Source: Kibdelosporangium banguiense
GTDB lineage: Bacteria; Actinomycetota; Actinomycetes; Mycobacteriales; Pseudonocardiaceae
Assembly: GCF_017876405.1 (NCBI RefSeq)
Contig: NZ_JAGINW010000001.1
Coordinates: 4,539,203 to 4,603,202, forward strand
Length of the DNA stretch: 64,000 nt
Direction of reading: 5' to 3'
A model generated the notes under the pieces. It was not told the DNA's origin, searched no databases, and was given only the letters and a program-made list of their open reading frames with translations. Position 1 is the stretch's first letter. Every line of letters starts with the position of its first letter. The translations under genes were made by a program, and so were the position numbers. Of this stretch, positions 33,088 through 41,400 are shown in pieces.

Positions 33088-34296
33088 ATGCTCAGGAGCT
33101 TCAGGTTGGGCAACCACCGGTCGTTCCGGGATGAGCAAGAGCTCCTGCTGATGCCGTCCTACGACAAGAACACGTCGGTGGTCCCGGTCGCCGCGATCTA
33201 CGGCGCGAACGCCTCCGGCAAGTCCAACCTGCTCGACGGCCTGGAGTTCATGGCATCGGCGGTCCGGGATTCCTTCGCGAGCTGGCCGCCGGATGGAGGG
33301 ATGCCACGACGGCCGTTCCGGCTGGATCCGGCTGCTCGGGAGAAGCCGTCGACCTTCGTCGTCGAGCTGGTCATCTCCGACGTGCGCTACACCTACGGCT
33401 TTGTCGTGGACGACCACAAGGTTCGGGAGGAGTGGCTCTACAGCTATCCAGAGAAGCGCAAGCGGGTGCTGTTCGAGCGGGAGCGGAACGAGGTGAAGTT
33501 CGGCAGCACGGTTGCGGAGCTTCGGGTAAAGCTGGAAGTGCTGGCCGATCTGCTTCGATCGAATGCGTTATTTCTCAGCCTCGCCGCGCAGTCGAACGTG
33601 GAAACGCTGCTTCCGGTCTACCGCTGGTTCACCCGGACGGTGTCCTTTCTGAATTCGCAATCACTCGGTAGCTCCCATGTTGCCACGTTCGTGAAAACAA
33701 ACCAGTCAGGGCTTGCTCAGATGCGCGAGCTTCTCCGGGTCGCCGATCTTGGTATTTCCGATGTGATTGTCGAGGATCACCCGGAAGGCGATTGGAAGAT
33801 CGCTTTCTCTCCGGATGGGGTCGTCCGGCTGCTGCACGGCGACTCCGGTGAGAAGTTCGATCTGGAGGAAGAGTCGGCGGGTACGCGGTCCTGGCTGGCC
33901 ATGCTGCCGATTGTCCTCACCACCCTGGCCGACGGTGGGACGCTGGTGGTCGACGAGATCGACACCAGTCTGCATCCAGTGCTGGTCCTCCGCTTGGTGA
34001 AGCTTTTCCATGACAGGCAGACCAACCCGGCAGGCGCGCAGTTGATCTTCACGACTCATGACGCCACCTTGCTGCATCCGCCGCTCGCCGAGGAGGCGCT
34101 TGCCCGCGACGAGATCTGGTTCATCGAGAAAGAACCGACCGGGGCCAGTTCGCTGTATCCGCTGACCGACTTCAAACCGAGGGCAGAGGACAACCTGGAG
34201 CGACGTTACCTGGCGGGTAAGTACGGCGCGGTTCCGAATTCCCTGGAAGAGGACTTCATTTCCGCGATTCGAAGCGTTCCCGATGACAAGATATGA
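33088..34296 (+). CDS. ABC-type/AAA_15 ATPase, AbiL (AbiLi)-like defence ATPase
   Basis: 402 aa, cytoplasmic. SMC/OLD-like ATPase: N-terminal MLRSFRLGNHRSFRDEQELLL, Walker A YGANASGKSNLLDGL at about 44-58, signature-type region EEESAGTRSWLAMLP, Walker B GGTLVVDEIDTSLHP, and the switch histidine in IFTTHDATLL. The GGAGG site 6 nt before the ATG is excellent. The next gene, overlapping by 14 bp, is a remnant of rloB, the usual partner of this ATPase in AbiL-type abortive-infection loci. The ATPase looks intact although its partner is broken, so the system is probably inactive or altered. It lies between the core genes argA and rimO, an insertion compared with mycobacteria. Confidence 0.88.
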   Translation: MLRSFRLGNHRSFRDEQELLLMPSYDKNTSVVPVAAIYGANASGKSNLLDGLEFMASAVRDSFASWPPDGGMPRRPFRLDPAAREKPSTFVVELVISDVRYTYGFVVDDHKVREEWLYSYPEKRKRVLFERERNEVKFGSTVAELRVKLEVLADLLRSNALFLSLAAQSNVETLLPVYRWFTRTVSFLNSQSLGSSHVATFVKTNQSGLAQMRELLRVADLGISDVIVEDHPEGDWKIAFSPDGVVRLLHGDSGEKFDLEEESAGTRSWLAMLPIVLTTLADGGTLVVDEIDTSLHPVLVLRLVKLFHDRQTNPAGAQLIFTTHDATLLHPPLAEEALARDEIWFIEKEPTGASSLYPLTDFKPRAEDNLERRYLAGKYGAVPNSLEEDFISAIRSVPDDKI

Positions 34297-34655
34297 GAAC
34301 TCCACCCGTCGGGCAGGCGGTCGCGGGAGGCAAGAGCGATCTCAAACGCTGATCCTGTGCGGCGGTGAGAAAACCGAGGCCGATTATTTCAATGGAGCTT
34401 GCGATCTCCAACCCGTGCTTCGAGCTCTGGCTGTTGTTGCACTTCCGCGATCCATGCGGGCCTGCCAGCGCATGCAGAGAGATTGTGAGCCACCTCTCGA
34501 AGTGCCTCACCGGCTACGACAAGACGAAGCTGGACTTCGCCTGCTTCGCAGACCGCGTTCCAGCGGCGATCGAGCGGGCGCGCAAGATCGATCTGGCCGT
34601 CAACCCCTCGACTGACGTGTGGCGGCTGGTGCAGCGAGTCCTGGGTGAGTGCTGA
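34283..34655 (+). pseudogene. rloB (AbiLii-like) remnant: internal deletion plus frameshift
   Basis: The first piece (from ATG 34283) encodes a basic start and LILCGGEKTEADYFNG, the conserved RloB N-terminus. At about 34391 the homology jumps in another frame to LAISNPCFELWLLLHF, GYDKTKLDF, AAIERARKID and NPSTDVWRLV, the RloB C-terminal half, ending at 34655. About 70-80 codons that normally join these parts, including the acidic middle region, are missing. The first frame continues into unrelated sequence. A simple base-call error cannot explain this, so it is a true deletion. RloB proteins are thought to act with the upstream ATPase in abortive infection. Confidence 0.85.
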
Positions 34656-34681
34656 CGTGATAGGCACAGATCGCGGGCGGT

Positions 34682-34687
34682 TACCCT
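34682..34687 (+). promoter_or_regulatory. Leaderless -10 box of rimO
   Basis: TACCCT, 6 nt before the GTG at 34694. Confidence 0.6.
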
Positions 34688-34693
34688 GATTCG

Positions 34694-36106
34694 GTGTCTT
34701 CTCCCACCGCGAAGCGGCGCGTCGCCATGTTCACCCTGGGTTGTGCGCGTAACGAGGTCGACTCCGAAGAGCTCGCCGGGCGGTTGACCGGGAGTGGGTG
34801 GGAGCTTGCCGAGGCTGATGACGCCGAGGTGATCGTGGTGAACACCTGCGGGTTCGTCGAGCAGGCCAAGAAGGATTCGGTCGACACCCTGCTGGCGGCC
34901 GCCGATACCGGGGCCAAGGTGGTGGCGGTCGGCTGCATGGCTGAGCGGTACGGCAAGGAGCTGGCCGAGAGCATGCCCGAGGCGGCCGCCGTCCTTGGCT
35001 TCGACGAGTACCCCGAGCTTGGGGCCAGGCTCGACGAGGTGCTGCACGGCAAGTCCATTGAGTCGCATGTCCCGGTCGACCGGCGCACGTTGCTGCCGAT
35101 CAGTCCGGTTCAGCGCCAGGAGGCCGAATTGGCTGTGCCTGGGCACGGCTGGGGGCCGCGGGTGCTGCGGACCAGGTTGGACGAGTCGCCTGTGGCCGCT
35201 TTGAAGATCGCGTCGGGGTGTGACCGGCGGTGCACGTTCTGCGCCATTCCGTCGTTCCGGGGCGCTTTTGTCTCACGTACGCCTGACGAGATCGTGGCGG
35301 AGGCCGCGTGGCTGGCCCAGAACGGCGCCAAGGAGCTGTTCCTGGTCAGCGAGAACTCCACTTCGTACGGCAAGGATCTCGGCCGGGAGCACGGCGGGCC
35401 GGACGCGCTGGAGAAGCTGCTGCGCAAGCTGGCCGCTGTGCCGGGCATCGAGCGGGTCCGCGTGTCCTATCTGCAGCCCGCCGAGACGCGCCCTGGTTTG
35501 GTCAAGACCATTGCCACGACGCCCGGTGTGGCCGACTACTTCGATCTGTCCTTCCAGCATGGCAGCAACGCGGTGCTGCGCCGGATGCGCCGGTTCGGCG
35601 GATGCGACGACTTCCTCGCCCTGATCGAGCAGATCCGGGAACTGTCGCCGGACGCGGGCATCCGCACCAACGTGATCGTCGGCTTCCCGGGCGAGACCGA
35701 AGAGGACTTGCAGGAGCTCGAACGATTCCTTGTCGGTGGCCGGCTCGATGCTGTTGGCGTGTTCGGTTACTCCGACGAAGATGGCACCGAGGCTGCCGGC
35801 TTCGCGGAGACCGAGAAACACAGTGCCGACACCGTCACCGAACGGGTGTCCCGGATTTCCGCGCTGGTCGAGCAGCTGACCATGCAACGGGCCGAGGACC
35901 GGATCGGCGACGAGGTGATCGTCATGGTGGAGCAGGTGCAGGACGACGAGGTCGTCGGCCGTGCCGCGCATCAGGCGCCGGAGGTCGACGGCGAATGCCT
36001 GATCGAAGGCGACCTCGAACTGGCCGTGGGCGACTTCGTGCGATGCGTCGTGGAGGAGACCGAGGGCGTCGATCTGCTTGTCCGCGCGCTTGAGGTGCTG
36101 CCGTGA
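34694..36106 (+). CDS. rimO: Ribosomal protein S12 methylthiotransferase
   Basis: 470 aa radical-SAM enzyme that methylthiolates an Asp of ribosomal protein S12. The N-terminal UPF0004 domain has the three cluster cysteines in FTLGCARNEVDS, VVNTCGFVEQAK and AVGCMAERYG. The radical-SAM motif CDRRCTFC is at 176-183. IPSFRG, LVSENSTSYG and IVGFPGETEEDL also match RimO rather than MiaB. A C-terminal TRAM domain ends RALEVLP. GTG start with TACCCT 6 nt upstream and no ribosome site. It heads the rimO-pgsA-cinA operon with GTGA overlaps. Confidence 0.95.
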   Translation: MSSPTAKRRVAMFTLGCARNEVDSEELAGRLTGSGWELAEADDAEVIVVNTCGFVEQAKKDSVDTLLAAADTGAKVVAVGCMAERYGKELAESMPEAAAVLGFDEYPELGARLDEVLHGKSIESHVPVDRRTLLPISPVQRQEAELAVPGHGWGPRVLRTRLDESPVAALKIASGCDRRCTFCAIPSFRGAFVSRTPDEIVAEAAWLAQNGAKELFLVSENSTSYGKDLGREHGGPDALEKLLRKLAAVPGIERVRVSYLQPAETRPGLVKTIATTPGVADYFDLSFQHGSNAVLRRMRRFGGCDDFLALIEQIRELSPDAGIRTNVIVGFPGETEEDLQELERFLVGGRLDAVGVFGYSDEDGTEAAGFAETEKHSADTVTERVSRISALVEQLTMQRAEDRIGDEVIVMVEQVQDDEVVGRAAHQAPEVDGECLIEGDLELAVGDFVRCVVEETEGVDLLVRALEVLP

Positions 36107-36744
36107 GCACCGCGCCCGCCGACCCCTCACAAGAGGTGCCGCAACAGGTGCCCGAAGCGACCCCGCCGACGCCGGTCCCGCTGCTGAACGTGGCCAACAT
36201 CCTCACGGTGTCCCGGCTTGTCCTGGTGCCGGTGTTCCTGGTCGCACTGTTCACCGAGGGCGGTCACTCGTTCGGCTGGCGGCTGACCGCCACCATCGTC
36301 TTCGCCGTCGCGTCGGTCACCGACCAGCTCGACGGCTGGCTGGCCCGCAGGCACGGGCTGGTCACCGACTTCGGCAAGATCGCCGACCCGATCGCGGACA
36401 AGGCGCTGACCGGCGCCGCGCTGTTCGGCCTGAGCATCCTCGCCGAGCTGCCGTGGTGGGTGACGCTCGTGATCGCCGCCCGCGAGGTCGGCGTGACCCT
36501 GCTGCGGTTCTGGGTGATCCGGTACGGCGTCATCCCGGCCAGCCGCGGCGGCAAGCTCAAGACGCTGACCCAGATCGTGGCGATCGGGTTCTTCCTGGCA
36601 CCGCTGCCCACCGGCCCGTTCGACGTGGTCGAGTGGATCATCATGGGTACCGCGGTCGCGCTGACCGTGGTGACCGGCCTCGACTATGTCTTCCGCGCGT
36701 TGCGGCTACGGGCCCAGGGCATTCGCGCACGGCGGGCCGTGTGA
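36103..36744 (+). CDS. pgsA: CDP-diacylglycerol-glycerol-3-phosphate 3-phosphatidyltransferase
   Basis: 213 aa membrane enzyme making phosphatidylglycerol phosphate from CDP-diacylglycerol. The CDP-alcohol phosphotransferase motif DQLDGWLARR...G...DPIADK begins at about residue 73 with all acidic residues present. Five or six hydrophobic segments follow a Pro-rich N-terminus. The GTG start overlaps the rimO stop and the stop overlaps the cinA start. It corresponds in place to mycobacterial pgsA3 just upstream of clgR. Confidence 0.93.
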   Translation: MSTAPADPSQEVPQQVPEATPPTPVPLLNVANILTVSRLVLVPVFLVALFTEGGHSFGWRLTATIVFAVASVTDQLDGWLARRHGLVTDFGKIADPIADKALTGAALFGLSILAELPWWVTLVIAAREVGVTLLRFWVIRYGVIPASRGGKLKTLTQIVAIGFFLAPLPTGPFDVVEWIIMGTAVALTVVTGLDYVFRALRLRAQGIRARRAV

Positions 36745-37244
36745 ACGTCCTAGGGGACACCCTCGGTTTCGCCGCCGGCCGGCTCGAGGCCGTGATCACG
36801 TCCCTCAGGGAACGCCAGGAGACCGTCGCGGTGGCCGAGTCGCTCACCGCCGGGCTGGTCTGCGCGGCCCTGACGAGCGTTCCGGGGGCGAGTGCGGTCG
36901 TGCGGGGCGGGTTCGTGGTCTATGCGACCGACCTCAAATGGGGCCTGGCCGGAGTCGATCCCCAACTGTTGGCTGCTCGGGGCGCGGTCGACCCGGACGT
37001 CGCCGTCCAACTGGCGACAGGTGCACGGGACAGGTGCGGGGCCGGCTGGGGCCTTGGGCTGACCGGCGTAGCGGGCCCGGACCCGCAGGACGGCGTGCCA
37101 CCGGGCACCGTCCATATCGGGATCGCGGGTCCCGCCAGCGTGAATGTGTTGACGATCACTGTCGTGGGTGATCGGCACGAAGTGCGTGCCGCAGCCGTGC
37201 GTGCCGCCGTCGACCTGCTTGCAGGCCGGCCCGCTGCACCCTGA
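36741..37244 (+). CDS. CinA C-terminal domain protein (nicotinamide-nucleotide amidase, PncC-like)
   Basis: 167 aa, only the C-terminal amidohydrolase domain of CinA. Visible are VAVAESLTAGLVCAALTSVPGAS, GGFVVYATDLKWGLAGV and GLTGVAGPDPQDGVPPGTVHIGIA, the conserved PncC motifs. These enzymes deamidate nicotinamide mononucleotide for NAD recycling. It overlaps pgsA (GTGA). The intergenic region after it carries the ClgR box. Confidence 0.92.
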   Translation: MNVLGDTLGFAAGRLEAVITSLRERQETVAVAESLTAGLVCAALTSVPGASAVVRGGFVVYATDLKWGLAGVDPQLLAARGAVDPDVAVQLATGARDRCGAGWGLGLTGVAGPDPQDGVPPGTVHIGIAGPASVNVLTITVVGDRHEVRAAAVRAAVDLLAGRPAAP

Positions 37245-37271
37245 CGGGGGAACATTCAGCCACGCTGAGTC

Positions 37272-37288
37272 GTTCGCCCTTGGCGTAC
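37272..37288. promoter_or_regulatory. ClgR box upstream of clgR
   Basis: GTTCGCCCTTGGCGTAC, an imperfect 17-bp palindrome fitting the CGC-N5-GCG core of ClgR operators known from Streptomyces and Corynebacterium. It lies 79 bp before the clgR ATG, so autoregulation is likely. Confidence 0.7.
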
Positions 37289-37366
37289 GACGGGTCAAGT
37301 CGGTGCGTGATGTCGCCGGACCTCGGTAACGTTGTCGGCACGGGCCCGCCGGTGAAGGGAGGCGCG

Positions 37367-37894
37367 ATGAGTGTGCTGTTGCGTGAGGCGATCGGTGATC
37401 GGCTCCGTCATGCCCGCACGATCCAGCGCCGCACGCTGCGCGAGGTCTCTCGGACCGCGCGGGTCAGCTTGGGGTACCTCTCCGAGGTGGAACGCGGTCA
37501 GAAAGAGGCGTCCAGCGAGCTGCTGGCAGCGATCTGCGACGCGCTCGAGCTACCGATGCCCGAGCTGCTCTACAACGTCGCGAACGACATGAGCGGGATC
37601 GATCCGAGCGAGCTGCTGGAGCCCGCGATCAACGAGCAGCCCGCGCCGAGCGCGCCTGCCTCGTCGGGCAGCGGCGACGCGAGCATGTCGGCGGCCGGGC
37701 TGGACGGCGGTGCCCTGGTGCCCGAAGAGCTGCTGGCGGCGGGCGAACTGCTCGGTGCCGGTGACATCGGGCTGGACGGGCTGGACCCCATGGACACCGT
37801 GGTCGGCGACACCCTGTCAGACCTGCGGATCCAGCCGGCGCTGTCGCACCGGATCGGTCCGGAGATCGCCCGGGCGAGGGTATTCGCCGCATGA
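37367..37894 (+). CDS. clgR: ClgR-type XRE-family transcriptional regulator
   Basis: 175 aa. The HTH at about 12-66 (IGDRLRHARTIQRRTLREVSRTARVSLGYLSEVERGQKEASSELLAAIC, core VSLGYLSEVERGQKEAS) is the ClgR hallmark. ClgR activates clp protease and stress genes in actinomycetes and pspA in mycobacteria. The acidic Ala/Gly-rich tail is longer than in mycobacteria, and the protein ends ARVFAA; a small hydrophobic tail of this kind can be a Clp degradation signal. The AAGGGAGG site fixes the ATG at 37367. Its own ClgR box lies upstream and a strong terminator downstream. Confidence 0.93.
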   Translation: MSVLLREAIGDRLRHARTIQRRTLREVSRTARVSLGYLSEVERGQKEASSELLAAICDALELPMPELLYNVANDMSGIDPSELLEPAINEQPAPSAPASSGSGDASMSAAGLDGGALVPEELLAAGELLGAGDIGLDGLDPMDTVVGDTLSDLRIQPALSHRIGPEIARARVFAA

Positions 37895-37913
37895 GTTCGT
37901 AGCCGAATTGTTA

Positions 37914-37943
37914 GGGGCGCCACATCGGCGCCCCTTTCGTTCT
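37914..37943 (+). terminator. Rho-independent terminator after clgR
   Basis: GGGGCGCC / GGCGCCCC perfect 8-bp stem, 5-nt loop, followed by TTTCGTTCT. It separates clgR from pspA, which are cotranscribed in M. tuberculosis. Confidence 0.85.
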
Positions 37944-38036
37944 GCCTGGAACAAGGGTTGGCAGGCATGAACGATCAGGGCCATCCCTGATTTACCCCTG
38001 GGCCCGGTGGAACGACAATCGCGCACCTGACACGAT

Positions 38037-38062
38037 GGAACCAGGACAGGTACCGGGTCGTT
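38037..38062 (+). promoter_or_regulatory. ECF-sigma (SigE-type) promoter of pspA
   Basis: GGAACC (38037-38042), 16-nt spacer, CGTT (38059-38062), the SigE consensus of actinobacteria, about 42 bp before the pspA ATG. It fits the known SigE control of mycobacterial pspA. Confidence 0.65.
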
Positions 38063-38104
38063 GCCTGTGGGCAGCCGTAGCACGCAAGAAGGCAGGCGGA
38101 GGAG

Positions 38105-38941
38105 ATGGCCAACCCTTTTGTGAAGTTCTGGAAGTACCTCATGGCGTCGTTCTCGTCGAAGATCGACGAGCACGCTGACCCGAAGGTACAGATCCAGCAG
38201 GCCATCGAGGAGGCGCAGCGCCAGCACCAGGCCCTCTCGCAGCAGGCCGCCGCTGTGATCGGCAACCAGCGTCAGCTGGAGATGAAGCTCAACCGCCAGC
38301 TCGGTGAGGTGGAGAAGCTGCAGGCGTCCGCGCGTCAGGCGCTGGTGCTGGCCGACGAGGCCCGCTCCAAGGGCGATGACGCGAAGGCCACGCAGTTCGA
38401 GAACGCCGCGCAGTCGTTCGCCACCCAGCTGGTCACCGCCGAGCAGGGCATCGAGGACCTCAAGACGCTGCATGACCAGTCGCTGCAGGCCGCGGCGCAG
38501 GCCAAGCAGGCCGTCGAGCGCAACGCGATGGTCCTGCAGCAGAAGCTCGCCGAGCGCACCAAGCTGCTCAGCCAGCTCGAGCAGGCCAAGATGCAGGAGC
38601 AGGTCTCCAAGTCGCTCAACCAGATGAGCGAGCTCGCCGCGCCGGGCAACACGCCGTCGCTGGAGGAGGTCCGCGACAAGATTGAGAAGCGGTACACCAC
38701 CGCGCTGGGCTCGGCCGAACTGGCCCAGAACTCCGTGCAGGGCCGGATGATGGAGGTCCAGGCCTCCACCACGGAGATGGCCGGGCAGTCGCGCCTGGAG
38801 CAGATCCGCGCCTCGATGGCCGGCGGTGCGAGCGGGGCCAAGCAGGTCACCAGCGGTTCGCAGCCGACGGCCAACATCCAGGCCGAGATCCAGCAGCGGG
38901 TGGCCCAGGAGCAGCGGGCCAACCCGCAGGGCAATTCCTGA
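38105..38941 (+). CDS. pspA: Phage shock protein A (PspA/IM30 family)
   Basis: 278 aa, almost wholly coiled coil. N-terminal amphipathic segment MANPFVKFWKYLMASFSSKIDEHADPKVQIQQ (core FVKFWKYLMASF) binds membranes; ESCRT-III-like helices follow to about residue 225, then a Gln/Gly-rich tail. It protects membrane integrity under envelope stress, like mycobacterial Rv2744c. The GGAGGAG site sets the ATG. Here it has its own ECF-type promoter, while clgR upstream is closed by a terminator. pspM follows after 21 bp. Confidence 0.95.
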   Translation: MANPFVKFWKYLMASFSSKIDEHADPKVQIQQAIEEAQRQHQALSQQAAAVIGNQRQLEMKLNRQLGEVEKLQASARQALVLADEARSKGDDAKATQFENAAQSFATQLVTAEQGIEDLKTLHDQSLQAAAQAKQAVERNAMVLQQKLAERTKLLSQLEQAKMQEQVSKSLNQMSELAAPGNTPSLEEVRDKIEKRYTTALGSAELAQNSVQGRMMEVQASTTEMAGQSRLEQIRASMAGGASGAKQVTSGSQPTANIQAEIQQRVAQEQRANPQGNS

Positions 38942-38962
38942 TCTCCCGGACGACGAGGGGGC

Positions 38963-39772
38963 ATGGACGACGTGGACAGGCCGCGTAGAGGCGAGTTCGC
39001 CGAGCTGAAACAGCTTGTGGAAAGGCAACTACGCGGCCCGGTCGCCGACCACGTCCGTGATCAGGTCCGCAGCCAGCTGTCACGCTGGACGGATCCGGTC
39101 GCCAAGCATGAGCGCCGCAAGAAGCGCGTGGCCGGCGCCATGTGGTTCTTCATTTTCCTGGGGTTGCTGCTCGGCGTCGTCGGTGCGGTGATCGCGACCG
39201 GCACTGCCGGGATAGAGGCGACGCTGGCCGGCGCGGTCGTCGGTGTGTTCGCGCTGGGATCGTTCGCCCTGGGGATCAAGTCCGGCGGCCGGCTTCGCCA
39301 GCTCAACAGGGTGGTGCTGCCGTCGGCCGCACCGGCCATGCCGCCTGCTCGGTCCGCGGCCCGTGAGCCGATGGAGCGCCTAGGAGACGCCGAGCGCGTG
39401 CTGGCCGACCTGTTGCGCCAGCTCAGCTCGCCGCGTAGCTCCGTTCCGCAGGATTCGGTGGAGGACGCCCGCCGCACCGGGGTTGAGGCCGCCAGCGCCC
39501 TGCGTGAGGTCGCGGGCGAGTTGCAGGCCGTCGAGCGTGCGCGTGACATGGCGCCGTCAGCCGACCGTGCCGCCCTGGAGGACGGTGTCCAGCGGCTCCG
39601 CGAGCAACTTGACGCGGGCCTTGAGGGGTACGGCACGTTGATCGCCGCAGCAGGTCGCTTAGTCGCGGCCAGCTCGTCAGGCGGTCCTGATGGTCATGCG
39701 TTGACCGATGCGACCGACCGTCTGCACGGCTTGGCCGTCGCTCTCCGAGAGATCTTTCCCGACCGCCGTTGA
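38963..39772 (+). CDS. pspM: PspM-like envelope stress membrane protein (Rv2743c-like)
   Basis: 269 aa. A basic N-terminal part (about 1-50) is followed by two close membrane segments at about 55-105 (MWFFIFLGLLLGVVGAVIATG, then LAGAVVGVFALGSFALGI), then a cytoplasmic helical region with coiled-coil character. It sits directly after pspA as Rv2743c (PspM) does in M. tuberculosis, where PspM binds PspA at the membrane. GAGGGGG precedes the ATG. Confidence 0.85.
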   Translation: MDDVDRPRRGEFAELKQLVERQLRGPVADHVRDQVRSQLSRWTDPVAKHERRKKRVAGAMWFFIFLGLLLGVVGAVIATGTAGIEATLAGAVVGVFALGSFALGIKSGGRLRQLNRVVLPSAAPAMPPARSAAREPMERLGDAERVLADLLRQLSSPRSSVPQDSVEDARRTGVEAASALREVAGELQAVERARDMAPSADRAALEDGVQRLREQLDAGLEGYGTLIAAAGRLVAASSSGGPDGHALTDATDRLHGLAVALREIFPDRR

Positions 39773-39795
39773 CGTAACTCCCTGTGATCGCTTTG

Positions 39796-39910
39796 CTCCC
39801 GTACGGCATTGTTTCGCGTGTCGTTAGGGCAAACGTGTGATAACGGGAGGGTCACGTAGCACCGGCGGCTACCTGCCGTGGCAGTATTCCCGCAAGGTAA
39901 AGCGGGGAAG
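39796..39910 (+). other. Structured 5' leader of the NCS2 permease gene
   Basis: CTCCCGT (39796-39802) pairs with ACGGGAG (39843-39849). CTGCC/GGCAG forms a small hairpin near 39873-39884. TTCCCGC pairs with GCGGGGAA (about 39887-39908), which would bury the start of the purine-rich ribosome site GGGGAAGGGA. This is suggestive of a riboswitch or other cis control, but no known riboswitch core was recognised. Confidence 0.4.
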
Positions 39911-39923
39911 GGACTCGACGGTG

Positions 39924-41177
39924 ATGCTGTGGTCCGTACACGGCGACGGTCGCCGCGTACGCGACGGTGAGCTCATCGCAGCTGGAGAGCGCCTCAGCTG
40001 GCCGCTGATGGTCGGGTTCGGCCTGCAGCACGCGGCCGCCATGATCAGTGCCACCATCTTCGTCCCGGTCGCGGTCGGCATGCCGGCGTCGACCGCGTTG
40101 CTGTTCTCCGGCGTCGGCACCATCGTGTTCCTGATCATCACGCGTAACCGGGTGCCGGCTTACCTCGGTTCCTCGTTCGCGTTCATCGCCCCGCTCTTCG
40201 CGGCCAAGCAGCACGGCATCGCCGCGCAGCTCGGCGCGGTGGTCGTCGCCGGCGGGATCTTGATCGTGTTCGGGATCGCGGTGAAGGCGCTCGGTGTCCG
40301 GCTGCTCGAATCGGTGCTCCCGCCGCTGGTCACGGGCGGTCTCGTGCTGCTCATCGGGCTGAGCATGGCGCCCTACGCGGCCGATCCGTTCCAGGCCCAG
40401 CCGGGGATCGCGGCCGTCACGATCGGCACGATCCTGCTGTGCCTGGTGCTGTCGCGCGGGCTGCTGGCCAGGTTGTCGGTGTTGCTGGGAGTCGGCGCGG
40501 GCTGGCTGCTGGCGGCCATGACCGGTCAGATCGAGTCGGGCAAAGTGGACGCGGTACTCAACGCGGCCTGGCTGGGCTGGCCCGAGTTCCACGCGCCTGA
40601 ACTGCTGCCGTCGGTCATGGTGCTGTCGGTTCCGGTGGTGCTTGTGCTGGTCGCCGAGACCGTTGCGCACGTCAAAGCCATTTCCGTGATCAGCGGCCAG
40701 GATCTTGCTCCCAGCATCGGCGACGCGCTGATCGCCAACGGCCTGTCGACCACATTGGCCGGTGCCGCCGGCGGGACAGGCACGACGGCGTATCCGGCCA
40801 ATACGGGCGTGATGGCCGCGACCAAGGTCCTGTCGACGGCGGCATGCGCGGTGGCCGCGGGCTTCGCCATGCTGCTTGCGTTCGTCCCGAAGGTCACGGC
40901 CGTGATCGACACCATGCCGCCCGGTGTGGTCGGCGGGCTGGGATTGGGGATGTTCGGCCTGGTCGGGATGCTGGGTGTGCGGATCTGGTCGCAGGCGGGG
41001 GTGGATCTGTCCAGCCCGGTCACGCTGATGGTCGCGGGCACCGCGGTGCTTGCCGGAGTCGGCGATCTGACCATCTCGATCTGGGGCCTGGAGCTGCACG
41101 GCGTGGCCTGGGGCTCAGCCGTCATCGTGATCGTCTACCCGGTGATACGGCGCCTGCGGGCCCGACGGGACAAATAA
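39924..41177 (+). CDS. NCS2-family uracil/xanthine permease
   Basis: 417 aa with about 12-14 membrane segments. NCS2 signatures: GFGLQHAAAMISATIFVPVAVGM at the first segments and the QAGVD/AETVAHVKAISVISGQDLAP plus GGTGTTAYPANTGVMAATKV region of the substrate site. It should import uracil or another nucleobase with protons. The ATG at 39924 or the adjoining GTG at 39921 follow GAAGGGA; the longer frame would translate the structured leader. Confidence 0.9.
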   Translation: MLWSVHGDGRRVRDGELIAAGERLSWPLMVGFGLQHAAAMISATIFVPVAVGMPASTALLFSGVGTIVFLIITRNRVPAYLGSSFAFIAPLFAAKQHGIAAQLGAVVVAGGILIVFGIAVKALGVRLLESVLPPLVTGGLVLLIGLSMAPYAADPFQAQPGIAAVTIGTILLCLVLSRGLLARLSVLLGVGAGWLLAAMTGQIESGKVDAVLNAAWLGWPEFHAPELLPSVMVLSVPVVLVLVAETVAHVKAISVISGQDLAPSIGDALIANGLSTTLAGAAGGTGTTAYPANTGVMAATKVLSTAACAVAAGFAMLLAFVPKVTAVIDTMPPGVVGGLGLGMFGLVGMLGVRIWSQAGVDLSSPVTLMVAGTAVLAGVGDLTISIWGLELHGVAWGSAVIVIVYPVIRRLRARRDK

Positions 41178-41400
41178 TCCGGGAAATTCACCTGAATGGC
41201 CGAGATGCCCCCGAAGGGACGAATTCCCCCGCGACTGGTCGTACTCACGGTGATCATTCCGCTGAGTGGGGCGCACGCAAGAGCACGCGACGTTCCGACG
41301 GTCGGGTCGTTAGACTCCAGTCGTTTGACCCGACTTCATGGTCCCGTTGTTTGTGCAGGTAGAAGCCTTTCCTGGACGTTTTGAGGAGGTACTGCGCACC

